Shown here piece after piece: positions 1 through 8,480 of a stretch of DNA of 64,000 nucleotides. The stretch is taken from positions 69,258-133,257 of the forward strand of contig NZ_QAJL01000004.1 of NCBI RefSeq assembly GCF_003852525.1, in the 5' to 3' direction. This DNA comes from Pedobacter sp. KBW06 (GTDB taxonomy: Bacteria; Bacteroidota; Bacteroidia; Sphingobacteriales; Sphingobacteriaceae). Each line of letters starts with the position of its first letter. Positions within the stretch are counted from its first letter, which is position 1. Both the position numbers and the translations under genes were made by a program. The notes beneath the pieces are model-generated. The model saw nothing but the letters and a program-made list of their open reading frames with translations, was not told where the DNA came from and searched no databases.

Positions 1-1
1 G

Positions 2-193
2 AAGGATATGGACAAAGCAAAACCTTCTATCAATACCGAAGTAGGTAGCGGAAGCATCGACTTTAAGTCTATTTTTAAGCACGCCAAGCAGGCTGGGCTG
101 AAACATGCGATCGTGGAGCAGGAAAACTTCTCAATGGATCCATTTGTCAGCATTAAGAAAAGCTTCGAGCATGTAAATCACGATTTGATTTAA
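2..193 (+). CDS. Sugar phosphate isomerase/epimerase family protein, C-terminal fragment
   Basis: The window opens inside this gene. The frame is open from base 2 and closes with TAA, leaving the last 63 residues. They carry a KDMDK segment followed by EVGSGSIDF, AKQAGLKHAIVEQE and a short helix, which resembles the last strands of xylose-isomerase-like TIM barrels (IolE/AP endonuclease 2 superfamily), where the terminal Glu of the VEQE-type motif is a usual metal ligand. The catalytic core is outside the window, so the substrate cannot be told. The gene is followed by a clear intrinsic terminator, so it ends a transcription unit and is separate from asd downstream. Confidence 0.7.
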   Translation, partial: KDMDKAKPSINTEVGSGSIDFKSIFKHAKQAGLKHAIVEQENFSMDPFVSIKKSFEHVNHDLI

Positions 194-216
194 GAATAAA
201 GATCTTAAAATATCAG

Positions 217-250
217 GGGAAGTGGTTTACAAAACTACTTCCCTTTTTTT
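217..250 (+). terminator. Intrinsic terminator after the isomerase gene
   Basis: GGGAAGTGGTTT pairs with AAACTACTTCCC across a 3-base loop (one G-T pair) and is followed directly by seven T residues. It lies 24 bases after the stop codon of the upstream gene. Confidence 0.85.
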
Positions 251-479
251 ATGTCAGGAAATTCGCGTTTGGGCTTACATTTTACATCAACCGGCAAAGA
301 TCTCCTGATAAAAACAAATCAAAATGCAAGTTTTAAGTTCTTGGGGAACAAAAAGCGTAAAAAAATCACCATATTTGAAAAATCTGAGACCTGCTCAGAC
401 CATTGAGAATAAAGAACTTATTATAAAAACTGAATACTATATAAATTAATAAAAACGATTAAAAAAACCATTTAAAAAA

Positions 480-1469
480 ATGAAAATTGCAGTTGTAGGC
501 GCCACCGGTCTGGTAGGTACCGTAATGTTAAAAGTGTTAGAAGAGCGTAACTTCCCGTTAACCGAGTTAATTCCGGTTGCATCCGAAAAAAGTGTTGGTA
601 AGGAAATCACTTTTAAGGGTAAGAAGTACGCGATTGTAAGCATGGATACTGCAATTTCAATGAGACCTGATATTGCATTATTCTCTGCCGGTGGAAGCAC
701 CTCTTTAGAACATGCACCACGTTTCGCTGAGGCAGGTACTACCGTGATTGACAATTCATCTGCATGGCGCATGGATCCTTCAAAGAAACTTGTTGTTCCT
801 GAAGTAAATGCCCATGAATTATCTATTGATGATAAGATCATTGCAAACCCAAACTGTTCGACCATCCAAATGGTAGTGGCTTTAAAACCATTACATGATA
901 AATATAAGATCAAACGCGTTGTTGTTTCTACCTATCAGTCTGTAACCGGTACCGGAGTAAAGGCTGTAGAGCAAATGATGAACGAGCGTAAAGGCATAGA
1001 CGGGCCAATGGCTTATGCTTACCCGATCGACTTAAATGTAATTCCTCAGATTGATGTTTTCGTAGAAAACGGATACACTAAAGAGGAAATGAAAATGATC
1101 AATGAGACCCGCAAAATCATGAGCGACGACAGTATCCGTTTAACGGCAACTACGGTACGTATTCCGGTAATGGGTGGTCACTCAGAATCAGTAAACATTG
1201 AATTTGAAAATGATTTTGATGTAGCTGAAGTCAGAGAATTATTAGAGAAAACAGAAGGAATTATTGTTGTAGACGATATTGCCAACCTGAAATACCCAAT
1301 GCCAAAAGATGCCCATGAAAAAGATGAGGTATTTGTTGGAAGGATCAGACGTGATGAATCTATGCCGAATTCACTGAACATGTGGATCGTTGCGGATAAC
1401 CTGCGTAAAGGTGCAGCAACCAATGCCGTTCAGATTGCTGAATTCTTAGTAAAAAAAGGATTGGTTTAA
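480..1469 (+). CDS. asd: Aspartate-semialdehyde dehydrogenase
   Basis: NADP-dependent cytosolic enzyme that reduces aspartyl phosphate to aspartate semialdehyde, the branch point to lysine/diaminopimelate, threonine and methionine. The 329-residue protein has the usual family length. An N-terminal Rossmann motif GATGLVG is at residues 7-13, the catalytic cysteine is C126 in NPNCST, and the second catalytic residue is H234 in the GGHSES motif. The ATG follows an A-rich, SD-less leader typical of Bacteroidetes. The gene is flanked by terminators at 217-250 and 1487-1535 and appears monocistronic. I could not identify a convincing promoter box in the 230 bases upstream. Confidence 0.96.
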   Translation: MKIAVVGATGLVGTVMLKVLEERNFPLTELIPVASEKSVGKEITFKGKKYAIVSMDTAISMRPDIALFSAGGSTSLEHAPRFAEAGTTVIDNSSAWRMDPSKKLVVPEVNAHELSIDDKIIANPNCSTIQMVVALKPLHDKYKIKRVVVSTYQSVTGTGVKAVEQMMNERKGIDGPMAYAYPIDLNVIPQIDVFVENGYTKEEMKMINETRKIMSDDSIRLTATTVRIPVMGGHSESVNIEFENDFDVAEVRELLEKTEGIIVVDDIANLKYPMPKDAHEKDEVFVGRIRRDESMPNSLNMWIVADNLRKGAATNAVQIAEFLVKKGLV

Positions 1470-1486
1470 TCTTTAAATAAAATCAC

Positions 1487-1535
1487 AAAGTGATGTATGG
1501 AAAGCTGGTCAAGGCAATCTGTACATCACTTTTTT
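1487..1535 (+). terminator. Intrinsic terminator of asd
   Basis: AAAGTGATGTA (1487-1497) pairs perfectly with TACATCACTTT (1522-1532) over a 24-base loop and runs into five T residues. The hairpin covers the GTG/ATG codons at 1490-1495 that begin the longest downstream frame, so it argues that dacB starts further downstream. Confidence 0.75.
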
Positions 1536-1567
1536 CGTTAATATCCATGTTAAACAAAGCTGTTTTG

Positions 1568-2989
1568 ATGAGTACTGCAAAAAAACTATCCCTGTTATTC
1601 TTTCTGTTGATCCAGCAGTATGTATCTGCACAAAGTCAAAGTCCGGCACAAAAGCTGGAACAAGCTTACAATACCTTAATTGCAGACCCGCAGGCAAAGT
1701 ATGGCATTGTTGCCTTATGTGTGCTCGATGCCAACACCGGAAAAACCATTTTCGGAAGGAATGAAAACCTTGGACTCGCTACTGCATCCACTTTAAAGAC
1801 AATTACTTCCGCTACAGCATTCAGTTTACTTGGAAAAGACTTTCAATACCAGACCACACTGGCCTACAGTGGAAATATTACTGCGGAGGGGACTTTAAAA
1901 GGCGACCTGCTGATCATTGGCGGAGGCGATCCTACCCTGGGCTCCTGGAGGTACGAAAGCAGCAAAGAAGCACGGGTGCTTGAGCAATGGCTGAAAGCCA
2001 TTCAGACCGCAGGGATTAAAAAAATAGAAGGCAGGATCATCGGTGATGACAGCCTTTGGGGCAGTCAGAGTACACCCGACGGCTGGATCTGGCAGGACAT
2101 CGGGAATTATTACGGTGCAGGCCCTTCGGCCCTTAGCTGGCGCGAGAATCAGTTTGACATCCATCTTAAAGCCAGCAGATCGGCAGAAAAGGAAGTCTCT
2201 CTCCTGAAAGTGGTTCCTGAAATGCCTTACCTGAAAATCGTAAATGAACTGAAGGCCGGTTCTGAAGGAACCGGAGATAATGTTTACGCTTACCTTCCGC
2301 CTTACAGCAATACGGCTTACCTGCGTGGCACCTGGGCCCTGGGGATTTCCAAATCAGGTGTTTCCGCAGCTCTTCCTGATCCTGCATTTGATGCGGCTTT
2401 CCGTTTACAGGATACCCTGAAAAGAATCGGTATCAACGCCCAGTCAGGGGTAACTACTGCAAGACTACTGGCAGTTGACCAACAGGCTTTACCAGCTGTT
2501 AGCCAGAAGTTACTCACCATCTCTTCTCCTTCTTTAAGCGAGATGGTCTATTGGTTTAACAAAAAGAGCATCAATCTTTACGGAGAGCACCTGCTCAGGA
2601 CCATTGCCTGGAAATCCGGGAAACAACCCACTACCAAAAATGGCGCACAGGCCGAGATCAGCTTCTGGGCAGGCAAAGGTCTGGACAAAGGCGCACTCAA
2701 CATTATGGATGGCAGTGGCCTCTCCCCTGCAACCAGAGTAACGGCAATAGCAATGGCCAGTGTCCTTTTTCAATCACAAAAAGAAGAATGGTTTCCTGAC
2801 TACTATAAATCACTTCCGGAAAACAACGGCATGAAGCTAAAAAGCGGCAGTATCAATGATGTTTCTGCCTATGCAGGATATTATACCGATAAATCCGGCA
2901 ACAAATACATCATCGTCATTAACATCAATAATTATTCAGGATCAGGCATCAGCAGGAAGCTGTTCAAGGTCCTGGATGCGCTTAAATAA
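1568..2989 (+). CDS. dacB: D-alanyl-D-alanine carboxypeptidase/endopeptidase (PBP4-type, peptidase S13)
   Basis: Periplasmic low-molecular-weight penicillin-binding protein that trims or cleaves peptidoglycan cross-bridges. With the start at 1568 the 473-residue product begins with a normal signal peptide (MSTAKKLSLLFFLL, cleavage near VSAQ). The three active-site motifs are visible: STLK at residues 74-77, SIN at 334-336 and KSGS at 425-428, with the large S13 insertion between the first two. The frame is open back to a GTG at 1490, but that codon lies in the asd terminator stem; 1547 is a possible alternative ATG. Normal length for the family. Confidence 0.9.
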   Translation: MSTAKKLSLLFFLLIQQYVSAQSQSPAQKLEQAYNTLIADPQAKYGIVALCVLDANTGKTIFGRNENLGLATASTLKTITSATAFSLLGKDFQYQTTLAYSGNITAEGTLKGDLLIIGGGDPTLGSWRYESSKEARVLEQWLKAIQTAGIKKIEGRIIGDDSLWGSQSTPDGWIWQDIGNYYGAGPSALSWRENQFDIHLKASRSAEKEVSLLKVVPEMPYLKIVNELKAGSEGTGDNVYAYLPPYSNTAYLRGTWALGISKSGVSAALPDPAFDAAFRLQDTLKRIGINAQSGVTTARLLAVDQQALPAVSQKLLTISSPSLSEMVYWFNKKSINLYGEHLLRTIAWKSGKQPTTKNGAQAEISFWAGKGLDKGALNIMDGSGLSPATRVTAIAMASVLFQSQKEEWFPDYYKSLPENNGMKLKSGSINDVSAYAGYYTDKSGNKYIIVININNYSGSGISRKLFKVLDALK

Positions 2990-3058
2990 AATTATTTGTC
3001 TTTTTATTGATAAATTGCGCCCGTTTATAAAATTCGAAATACACTGTTAGCCAGTTCT

Positions 3059-5023
3059 ATGAAAAGATTCTTTCTGTTTTTATCCTGCTGCCTGATGAGC
3101 ACCTTTACTTTTGCACAGGCAATCGCTCCTGAATCCGGTAATATCGCCGAAGCAGCTTCGGGAACAAATATCCCCTCCGAAATTGCCATCATCCCTGAAC
3201 CCGTTTCTGTAGTTAAAAACGAAGGTCACTTCGTCTTACCTGCCAATGTGACGATCCAGTCGGCCGGAATACCAGAACTGAAACAGGTGCTCGCATTTTT
3301 ACAGGAAAGACTGTCCATTCCTACCGGCAGTTACGTTTCAGTGGTCAATAATGCTACTGGTGTTACGCCAACGATCAAACTTGTATTGAACGACAAGGCA
3401 AATCCTGTTTTAGGAAATGAGGGATATCAGCTTTCTGTAAGCAACAGTCATATCGTCATCAAAGCAAATAAAGCAGCAGGTCTGTATTATGGGGCACAAA
3501 GCCTGATTCAGTTGTTTCCGAAAGAGATAGAAAGCAAAGAACTGGTAGAAGATATGGACTGGAAAAGTCCCTGCGTAGGCATTACCGACTATCCCCGTGT
3601 AGGCTGGAGAGGTTTAATGTTTGATGTTGCCCGTCATTTCTTTACAAAAGAAGAAGTGAAACAATACATCAATGCCATGGTTCGCTATAAATACAACGTC
3701 CTTCATTTGCACTTAACGGATGATGAAGGATGGAGAATAGAGATCAAAGGTTTCCCAAAGCTGACCGAGGTTGGCGCATGGAGTGTTAAAAAAACCGGGG
3801 AATTTGGCAATTTCAGCGTACCTGGAGCCGATGAACCACGCAATTATGGTGGCTTTTATACGCAGGAAGACATCAAAGAACTCGTACAATATGCACAGGA
3901 AAGGTTTGTCAACATCCTGCCGGAAATTGATGTTCCCGGACATAGCCTCGCCGCAATTTCTTCCTATCCGGAATTGTCCTGTACACCGGGAGCAGAAAAC
4001 TACCGCGTTCGTTCGGGAGAGAGAATTATGGACTGGTCCAGGGGCGCACCTCCGACAGCGTTGGTAGACAACACCCTTTGTCCGGCCAATGAAAAAGTAT
4101 ATAGCTTTTTAGACAGCGTAATTACACAGGTAGCTGCACTTTTTCCTTTTGAATACCTGCATATGGGTGGTGATGAAGCCCCTTTCAACTTCTGGGAGAA
4201 AAGTGATGCCATAAAGGCCCTGATGCAAAAAGAAGGATTAAAAAACATGCACCAGGTTCAGGGATATTTTGAGAAACGTGTGCAGGGCATCGTAGAATCA
4301 AAAGGCAAAAAATTCATGGGCTGGGATGAAATTCTGGATGGCAACATGTCTCCTAGTGCTGCGGTGATGAGCTGGAGGGGAATGAAATATGGTACGGAAG
4401 CGGCACTGAAGAAACATGACGTGGTGATGAGCCCTACCACCTATGCCTACTTGGATTACATGCAGGCCGATGTCATTACTGAGCCCAAAGTTTACGCTTC
4501 ATTGCGATTGAGTAAATCCTATGAATTCGACCCGGTTCCAGCTGGCGTAGATCCTAAATACATCAAAGGCGGACAAGCGAATTTATGGACAGAACAGGTG
4601 TATAACATCAGACAGGCAGAATATATGACCTGGCCAAGAGGGATGGCGATCGCAGAATCGGTATGGTCCCCGAGGGAAAAGAAAAACTGGACTAATTTCT
4701 TCGGAAGAGTAGAACAGCATTTCAAAAGACTGGACATCGCAGAAACCAAATATGCGCCTAGTGTGTATGATCCGATATTTAAAGTCAGCAGATCTGCAGA
4801 CCGTCAGCTCCTGGTTGAATTGAGCACAGAAGTAGCGGGACTGGACATTTATTATAGTTTCGACAACTCTTTCCCGGATCGTTTCTATCCGAAATATACC
4901 GAGAAATTAAGCGTACCAAAAGATGCCGGAATGTTAAGAGTGATCACTTACAAGGGGAAACAACCTGTAGGAAGAATGCTGAGCATGCCGGTAGATGAAT
5001 TAAACAAGAGAGCAAGAAAATAG
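3059..5023 (+). CDS. Beta-N-acetylhexosaminidase, glycoside hydrolase family 20
   Basis: Secreted exo-hydrolase removing terminal N-acetylglucosamine or N-acetylgalactosamine from glycans or chitin fragments. The 654-residue protein has a signal peptide (cleavage near TFAQ, residue 20), a GH20b-type N-terminal domain around residues 40-165, and a TIM-barrel catalytic domain around 170-545. The catalytic Asp-Glu pair is D372-E373 in HMGGDEAP, preceded by LHLTDDEGWR (216-225). A C-terminal CHB_HEX_C-like segment follows around 575-640. It is 69 bases after dacB and the truA frame opens four bases after its stop, so GH20 and truA are probably co-transcribed. Confidence 0.94.
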   Translation: MKRFFLFLSCCLMSTFTFAQAIAPESGNIAEAASGTNIPSEIAIIPEPVSVVKNEGHFVLPANVTIQSAGIPELKQVLAFLQERLSIPTGSYVSVVNNATGVTPTIKLVLNDKANPVLGNEGYQLSVSNSHIVIKANKAAGLYYGAQSLIQLFPKEIESKELVEDMDWKSPCVGITDYPRVGWRGLMFDVARHFFTKEEVKQYINAMVRYKYNVLHLHLTDDEGWRIEIKGFPKLTEVGAWSVKKTGEFGNFSVPGADEPRNYGGFYTQEDIKELVQYAQERFVNILPEIDVPGHSLAAISSYPELSCTPGAENYRVRSGERIMDWSRGAPPTALVDNTLCPANEKVYSFLDSVITQVAALFPFEYLHMGGDEAPFNFWEKSDAIKALMQKEGLKNMHQVQGYFEKRVQGIVESKGKKFMGWDEILDGNMSPSAAVMSWRGMKYGTEAALKKHDVVMSPTTYAYLDYMQADVITEPKVYASLRLSKSYEFDPVPAGVDPKYIKGGQANLWTEQVYNIRQAEYMTWPRGMAIAESVWSPREKKNWTNFFGRVEQHFKRLDIAETKYAPSVYDPIFKVSRSADRQLLVELSTEVAGLDIYYSFDNSFPDRFYPKYTEKLSVPKDAGMLRVITYKGKQPVGRMLSMPVDELNKRARK

Positions 5024-5027
5024 GACA

Positions 5028-5828
5028 TTGAGGTATTTCGTACATATTGGCTATCATGGCCTTCATTTTAATGGATGGCAAAAACAACCCGGGATTCTGA
5101 ATATTCAGGGGGTATTGGAACAGGCCCTGACCCAGGTGCTGAAAACTCCGGTCTTTATCAACGGATGCGGCAGAACAGATGCACAAGTCCATGCCAGCCA
5201 GTTCTTCTTCCACATGGACATTGAACAGCCCTGGGACTTCGATCTCGTTTTCAGGCTAAATAAGCTCTTACCCGGAAGTATTGCCATTTTTGATATCATT
5301 CCTATGACTGGTATGCAACACGCCCGCTTTGACGCTGTACAACGCTGCTACGACTACTTTATCCATACCTATAAAAGTCCCTTCTTAAACGGGTTGAGTG
5401 CTTTTTACCTCTTAAAAGACCTGCACATTGATAAAATGCAGCAGGCAGCAGCTTTACTGCCACAATATAAGGACTACCGCCCTTTTTGTACCAGCCCGGA
5501 TAAATACGAACATACGATCTGCAATGTCATGTCAGCGGGCCTGACAGTAGACCGTTCCGGAGACCGCCTGCGGTTCCAGATCTCTTCGAACCGATTTCTG
5601 AGCAAAATGATCCGGATCATCATGGGACAATTGCTGAAAATAGGAAAAGGAGAGTTGAGTGTAGACCAATTTGAGCATTACCTGATCAGTAAAGAAACAC
5701 CCCTACTCATCACTCCTGCCCATCCACAGGGATTATATTTATCTAAAGTCACCTATCCTTACCTGAACCTGCCGCCAAGAACAGAATTCTCTGCTATTCT
5801 GCAGAATCAGGTGGATCAGTTCGGTTAG
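5028..5828 (+). CDS. truA: tRNA pseudouridine synthase A
   Basis: Converts uridines 38-40 of the tRNA anticodon stem-loop to pseudouridine. The 266-residue product has the catalytic motif GRTDAQVHA with D51, an N-terminal RYFVHIGYHG strand and a conserved GWQKQP. The start is TTG at 5028, four bases after the GH20 stop; no in-frame ATG lies near the N-terminus, so TTG is needed to keep the first conserved strand. The last 35 bases overlap the 3' end of the convergent TetR gene. Confidence 0.93.
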   Translation: MRYFVHIGYHGLHFNGWQKQPGILNIQGVLEQALTQVLKTPVFINGCGRTDAQVHASQFFFHMDIEQPWDFDLVFRLNKLLPGSIAIFDIIPMTGMQHARFDAVQRCYDYFIHTYKSPFLNGLSAFYLLKDLHIDKMQQAAALLPQYKDYRPFCTSPDKYEHTICNVMSAGLTVDRSGDRLRFQISSNRFLSKMIRIIMGQLLKIGKGELSVDQFEHYLISKETPLLITPAHPQGLYLSKVTYPYLNLPPRTEFSAILQNQVDQFG

Positions 5829-6501
5829 GTTTAATCTTAGTTTTTGCGGCATGAAAAGCCCATTCTATGATTTGCCGTAAAGACTTTTGAATTTCAGCCC
5901 TGCCCTCTTCCGTATTGATGTCCAGGCCACAAATCGTGCTTTCGTTTTTCTTGGCATGAAGGACGACGTAATAGATCCCGCAAACCAATAAAGCAGAAAC
6001 TCCGCGCATACTCACAGCAGAGTTCTTAAAGTAAGGATCAGACAAAGCCAGGAGTGCATTACCATATTCTTCACGGACTTTGGAAACACTGTCCAGCAAT
6101 TCTGTACTTTCGGAAATTTCCCATAAAATGATCTTCTGCATCTCATCTTCGTTCCAGAAGAATTCAAATTGCTTTTCCAGAATGGAAACGTAGTTATCAA
6201 TAATGCTGTTTTTTTTGTCTTTAAGATCTATCTGACTCAGAATCTTATTGTTAAATGACAGCCAGTAATCCTTTTCAATCACATACGTTTCAATCAGGCG
6301 TTCCACATTGTCAAAATACCGGTAAATCAATTTCTTGTTCACCTTTGCTTCTTTTGCAATCGCATTCACACCCAGCCCGGTATATCCCTGAGTTCTGATG
6401 ATCGACCCTACGGCATCAATAAGTCTACGTTCCGTCAGCAGACGGTTTTTTATTGGTTTTTCAATTACTTTTTCAGCCATATCAACAGGGGGATTCTTCA
6501 A
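5794..6501 (-). CDS. TetR/AcrR family transcriptional regulator
   Basis: One-component repressor-type DNA-binding protein of 235 residues. The helix-turn-helix is at about residues 43-64 (VNAIAKEAKVNKKLIYRYF), followed by a helical ligand-binding domain without recognisable specificity. The N-terminus has a basic extension (residues 8-26); M8 at 6480 is an alternative start. No target gene is adjacent: truA converges on it, overlapping by 35 bases, and upstream lies the 550-base gene-free stretch. Ligand and regulon are unknown. Confidence 0.85.
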   Translation of the reverse strand: MKNPPVDMAEKVIEKPIKNRLLTERRLIDAVGSIIRTQGYTGLGVNAIAKEAKVNKKLIYRYFDNVERLIETYVIEKDYWLSFNNKILSQIDLKDKKNSIIDNYVSILEKQFEFFWNEDEMQKIILWEISESTELLDSVSKVREEYGNALLALSDPYFKNSAVSMRGVSALLVCGIYYVVLHAKKNESTICGLDINTEEGRAEIQKSLRQIIEWAFHAAKTKIKPNRTDPPDSAE

Positions 6502-7051
6502 AGGTCCATTTTGTTACTTCGGAGAGGCGTTATTCAACGTCAATTCAAAGAAATCGACGTTTTTTGAGGGAATTTAGGAATAAAAATTATTTTTCAAGGG
6601 AAATAAAACGACGATCGCGAGATTATTTTTGAGGAGCTCCTCCTCTGGTCTGATCTTCACCACATTAAAATTGAGGAAGAAAAGTCACGAACCTCATGGC
6701 ATTTGATAACAGACGCCATGAGGAGGGATTATTCAATATAGGGGGGGGGATATTGAATCTTATTTAAGATGCGTTTCCTTCAATGCATGGCCACAAACGC
6801 ATAATGCCATGAGTTTTTCAATAGTACAAGTCTGAGAGCGGGAATTTTTACGATATAAAGATAAATCAGATAATCCAGGTAAGTGGTGACATGGTCAATT
6901 ATATTTTTTCTTACCTGCGACTAATAATTTCCCCATAAATATAGAAAAAGAAACATAATACTGCAATAGTAAGAGCTCACCGTATAAACTATTGATTATC
7001 TCATTTTTTCTCGGTAACTTCAATAAGCATTTTTAAAAAAGGAGGTTTATC
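6502..7051 (+). other. Gene-free stretch of 550 bases with several inverted repeats
   Basis: No supportable reading frame was found. It contains a promoter-like TATTTTTG at 6624-6631, the perfect palindrome GAGGAGCTCCTC (6631-6642), the stem CCTCATGGC/GCCATGAGG (6692-6700 with 6715-6723), the stem ATTCAATAT/ATATTGAAT (6731-6739 with 6750-6758) closing on a run of nine G, and CATGGC/GCCATG followed by AG and five T (6786-6818). The rest is AT-rich leader of the DoxX gene. A small non-coding transcript is possible but not shown. Confidence 0.6.
7041..7045 (+). promoter_or_regulatory. Strong Shine-Dalgarno site of the DoxX gene
   Basis: GGAGG preceded by six A and spaced six bases from ATG. Other gene starts in the window lack such a site, so this one stands out. 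Confidence 0.7.
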
Positions 7052-7501
7052 ATGACTGTTATTCAGAGAATTGAGCACTGGGGTGATGTACATCATGCCA
7101 AATGGCTTGACGTAATCCGCATTGTTTTAGGCATACTTATTTTCTTCAAAGGTATCGCTATCGTAAGCAATACCGCCGTTCTTCAGGACCTGTTACTGGA
7201 AAACAATGTATTTGGTTTTTCGGGAATGATGGCCAGTGTGGCCATACATATTGTAGGTTTTGTACATCTGGTAGGAGGAATACTGATCACATTGGGGCTT
7301 TTGACCAGGTTTGCTGTAGTGATACAAATTCCGATTCTTCTATGCGCGGTATTTTTTGTCAACCTGTCCAGAGGATTTTCGATGCTGAATTCAGAACTAT
7401 GGTTATCCTTAATCGTACTCCTGCTATTGGTATTGTTCTGGGTAATCGGATCAGGTCCTTTTTCTGTGGACCATCAGATGAAGCGGAAACCGAGACGATA
7501 A
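7052..7501 (+). CDS. DoxX-family four-helix membrane protein
   Basis: Integral membrane protein of 149 residues with about four hydrophobic segments (near 20-40, 58-85, 90-105 and 114-136). The N-terminal RIVLGILIFFKGIAIV and the central HLVGGILITLGLLTR match the DoxX/SURF4-like pattern. Family roles in membrane redox chemistry vary and no partner here fixes one. Unusually for this genome it has a perfect Shine-Dalgarno GGAGG at 7041-7045, six bases before the ATG. The next gene has its own promoter. Confidence 0.75.
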   Translation: MTVIQRIEHWGDVHHAKWLDVIRIVLGILIFFKGIAIVSNTAVLQDLLLENNVFGFSGMMASVAIHIVGFVHLVGGILITLGLLTRFAVVIQIPILLCAVFFVNLSRGFSMLNSELWLSLIVLLLLVLFWVIGSGPFSVDHQMKRKPRR

Positions 7502-7551
7502 AACCGATTCCTTTATTACGCCCCTGTGAGATTCTCTAGGTGCTAAAAGCT

Positions 7552-7559
7552 TATTTTTG
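7552..7559 (+). promoter_or_regulatory. -7 promoter box of the thioesterase gene
   Basis: TATTTTTG fits the Bacteroidetes -7 consensus TAnnTTTG and lies 15 bases before the ATG at 7575. A TTG inside the box (7557) opens the longest frame but is unlikely to be the start. Confidence 0.6.
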
Positions 7560-7574
7560 AGCAAAATCAGTACT

Positions 7575-7973
7575 ATGAATTTTCACACGAGAAAATGGGT
7601 AAAACCAGAAGACTTAAATCCTAACGGGAGCTTATTTGGCGGGAGCCTGCTCCGCTGGATCGATGAAGAGGCGGCAATTTATGCCATTGTTCAATTGGGC
7701 AATCCAAGGGTCGTAACGAAATACATCTCAGAAATTAACTTTGTCAGCTCAGCAAAACAGGGAGACATCATTGAAATGGGGATTACGGCAACGGACTTTG
7801 GCAATACTTCCTTGACCATGCGCTGTGAGGTGAGAAATAAAATCACCAGAAAGAGCATCCTGACCATTGACAAAATGGTATTTGTGAATGTTGATGAAGA
7901 TGGCAATCCTGCAGCTCATGGCAAAACCCACATCAAGTTTATAGAGGAGCAGTTTGAAAAAGAAGACAATTAA
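7575..7973 (+). CDS. Acyl-CoA thioesterase, YciA-type hotdog protein
   Basis: Cytosolic hotdog-fold enzyme expected to hydrolyse acyl-CoA thioesters. The 132-residue protein has the family signature NPNGSLFGGSLLRWIDEEAA near the N-terminus, where N and D are the usual catalytic-site positions, then VTKYISEINFVSSAKQGD. It is about the normal length for a single hotdog domain. The start at 7575 is chosen because the earlier TTG at 7557 lies in the -7 box. Its last four bases overlap the convergent aroK. Confidence 0.88.
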   Translation: MNFHTRKWVKPEDLNPNGSLFGGSLLRWIDEEAAIYAIVQLGNPRVVTKYISEINFVSSAKQGDIIEMGITATDFGNTSLTMRCEVRNKITRKSILTIDKMVFVNVDEDGNPAAHGKTHIKFIEEQFEKEDN

Positions 7974-8476
7974 ACGTCAGACAGGAGCAATGCCCTGAGG
8001 TCGTCCGGTGTCAGGTTGATCCCATTCACTTTTAAGCTTGCCTGAAGGTAAAAGGGATTACGTTCTTCCAGCTTGTGTTCAATAAAATGGATCATTTGCT
8101 CCGGATTCATATCCTTTAGCAGGGGACGTTTGTCTTTTCCATTTTCCAGACGTCTGGCCAAAGCAGTGGCAGACATTTCTATGTAAACTGAAGTTCCATT
8201 GTTATTGATCCATTCCATGTTATCGAAATAACAGGGCGCACCGCCACCTGTTGCCACAACACAATTGGAAGGATAATTAAATTCCTGCAAGGTTTTACGC
8301 TCAAATGCCCTGAATGCAGCCTCTCCATTCGCGGCAAAATATGCGCCGATAGACATGCCGATTTGTTTTTCGATCTGCTGATCGAGGTCAATAAAATCAT
8401 ATCCCAGTTTAGTGGCCAGCTTTCTTCCCAAAGTGCTTTTACCACAACCCATAAATCCAATCAGAAATATCTTCAT
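7970..8476 (-). CDS. aroK: Shikimate kinase
   Basis: Phosphorylates shikimate at the 3-hydroxyl with ATP, the fifth step of the shikimate pathway. The 168-residue P-loop protein has Walker A GFMGCGKST at residues 7-15, D32 in FIDLD for magnesium/shikimate binding, an arginine at FRAFE and the GGG loop at 77-79. It is the last gene of a compact minus-strand operon, only four bases after the permease gene. Start ATG is unambiguous. Confidence 0.94.
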   Translation of the reverse strand: MKIFLIGFMGCGKSTLGRKLATKLGYDFIDLDQQIEKQIGMSIGAYFAANGEAAFRAFERKTLQEFNYPSNCVVATGGGAPCYFDNMEWINNNGTSVYIEMSATALARRLENGKDKRPLLKDMNPEQMIHFIEHKLEERNPFYLQASLKVNGINLTPDDLRALLLSDV

Positions 8477-8480
8477 TCTT

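Noticed and set aside
251..406. 51-codon frame starting right after the first terminator T tract
   Set aside because: Low-complexity, no promoter or leader between the T tract and its ATG, no recognisable features; most likely chance in AT-rich DNA.
446..913. 155-residue minus-strand frame inside asd
   Set aside because: Antisense shadow of strongly conserved asd codons including the active-site cysteine region.
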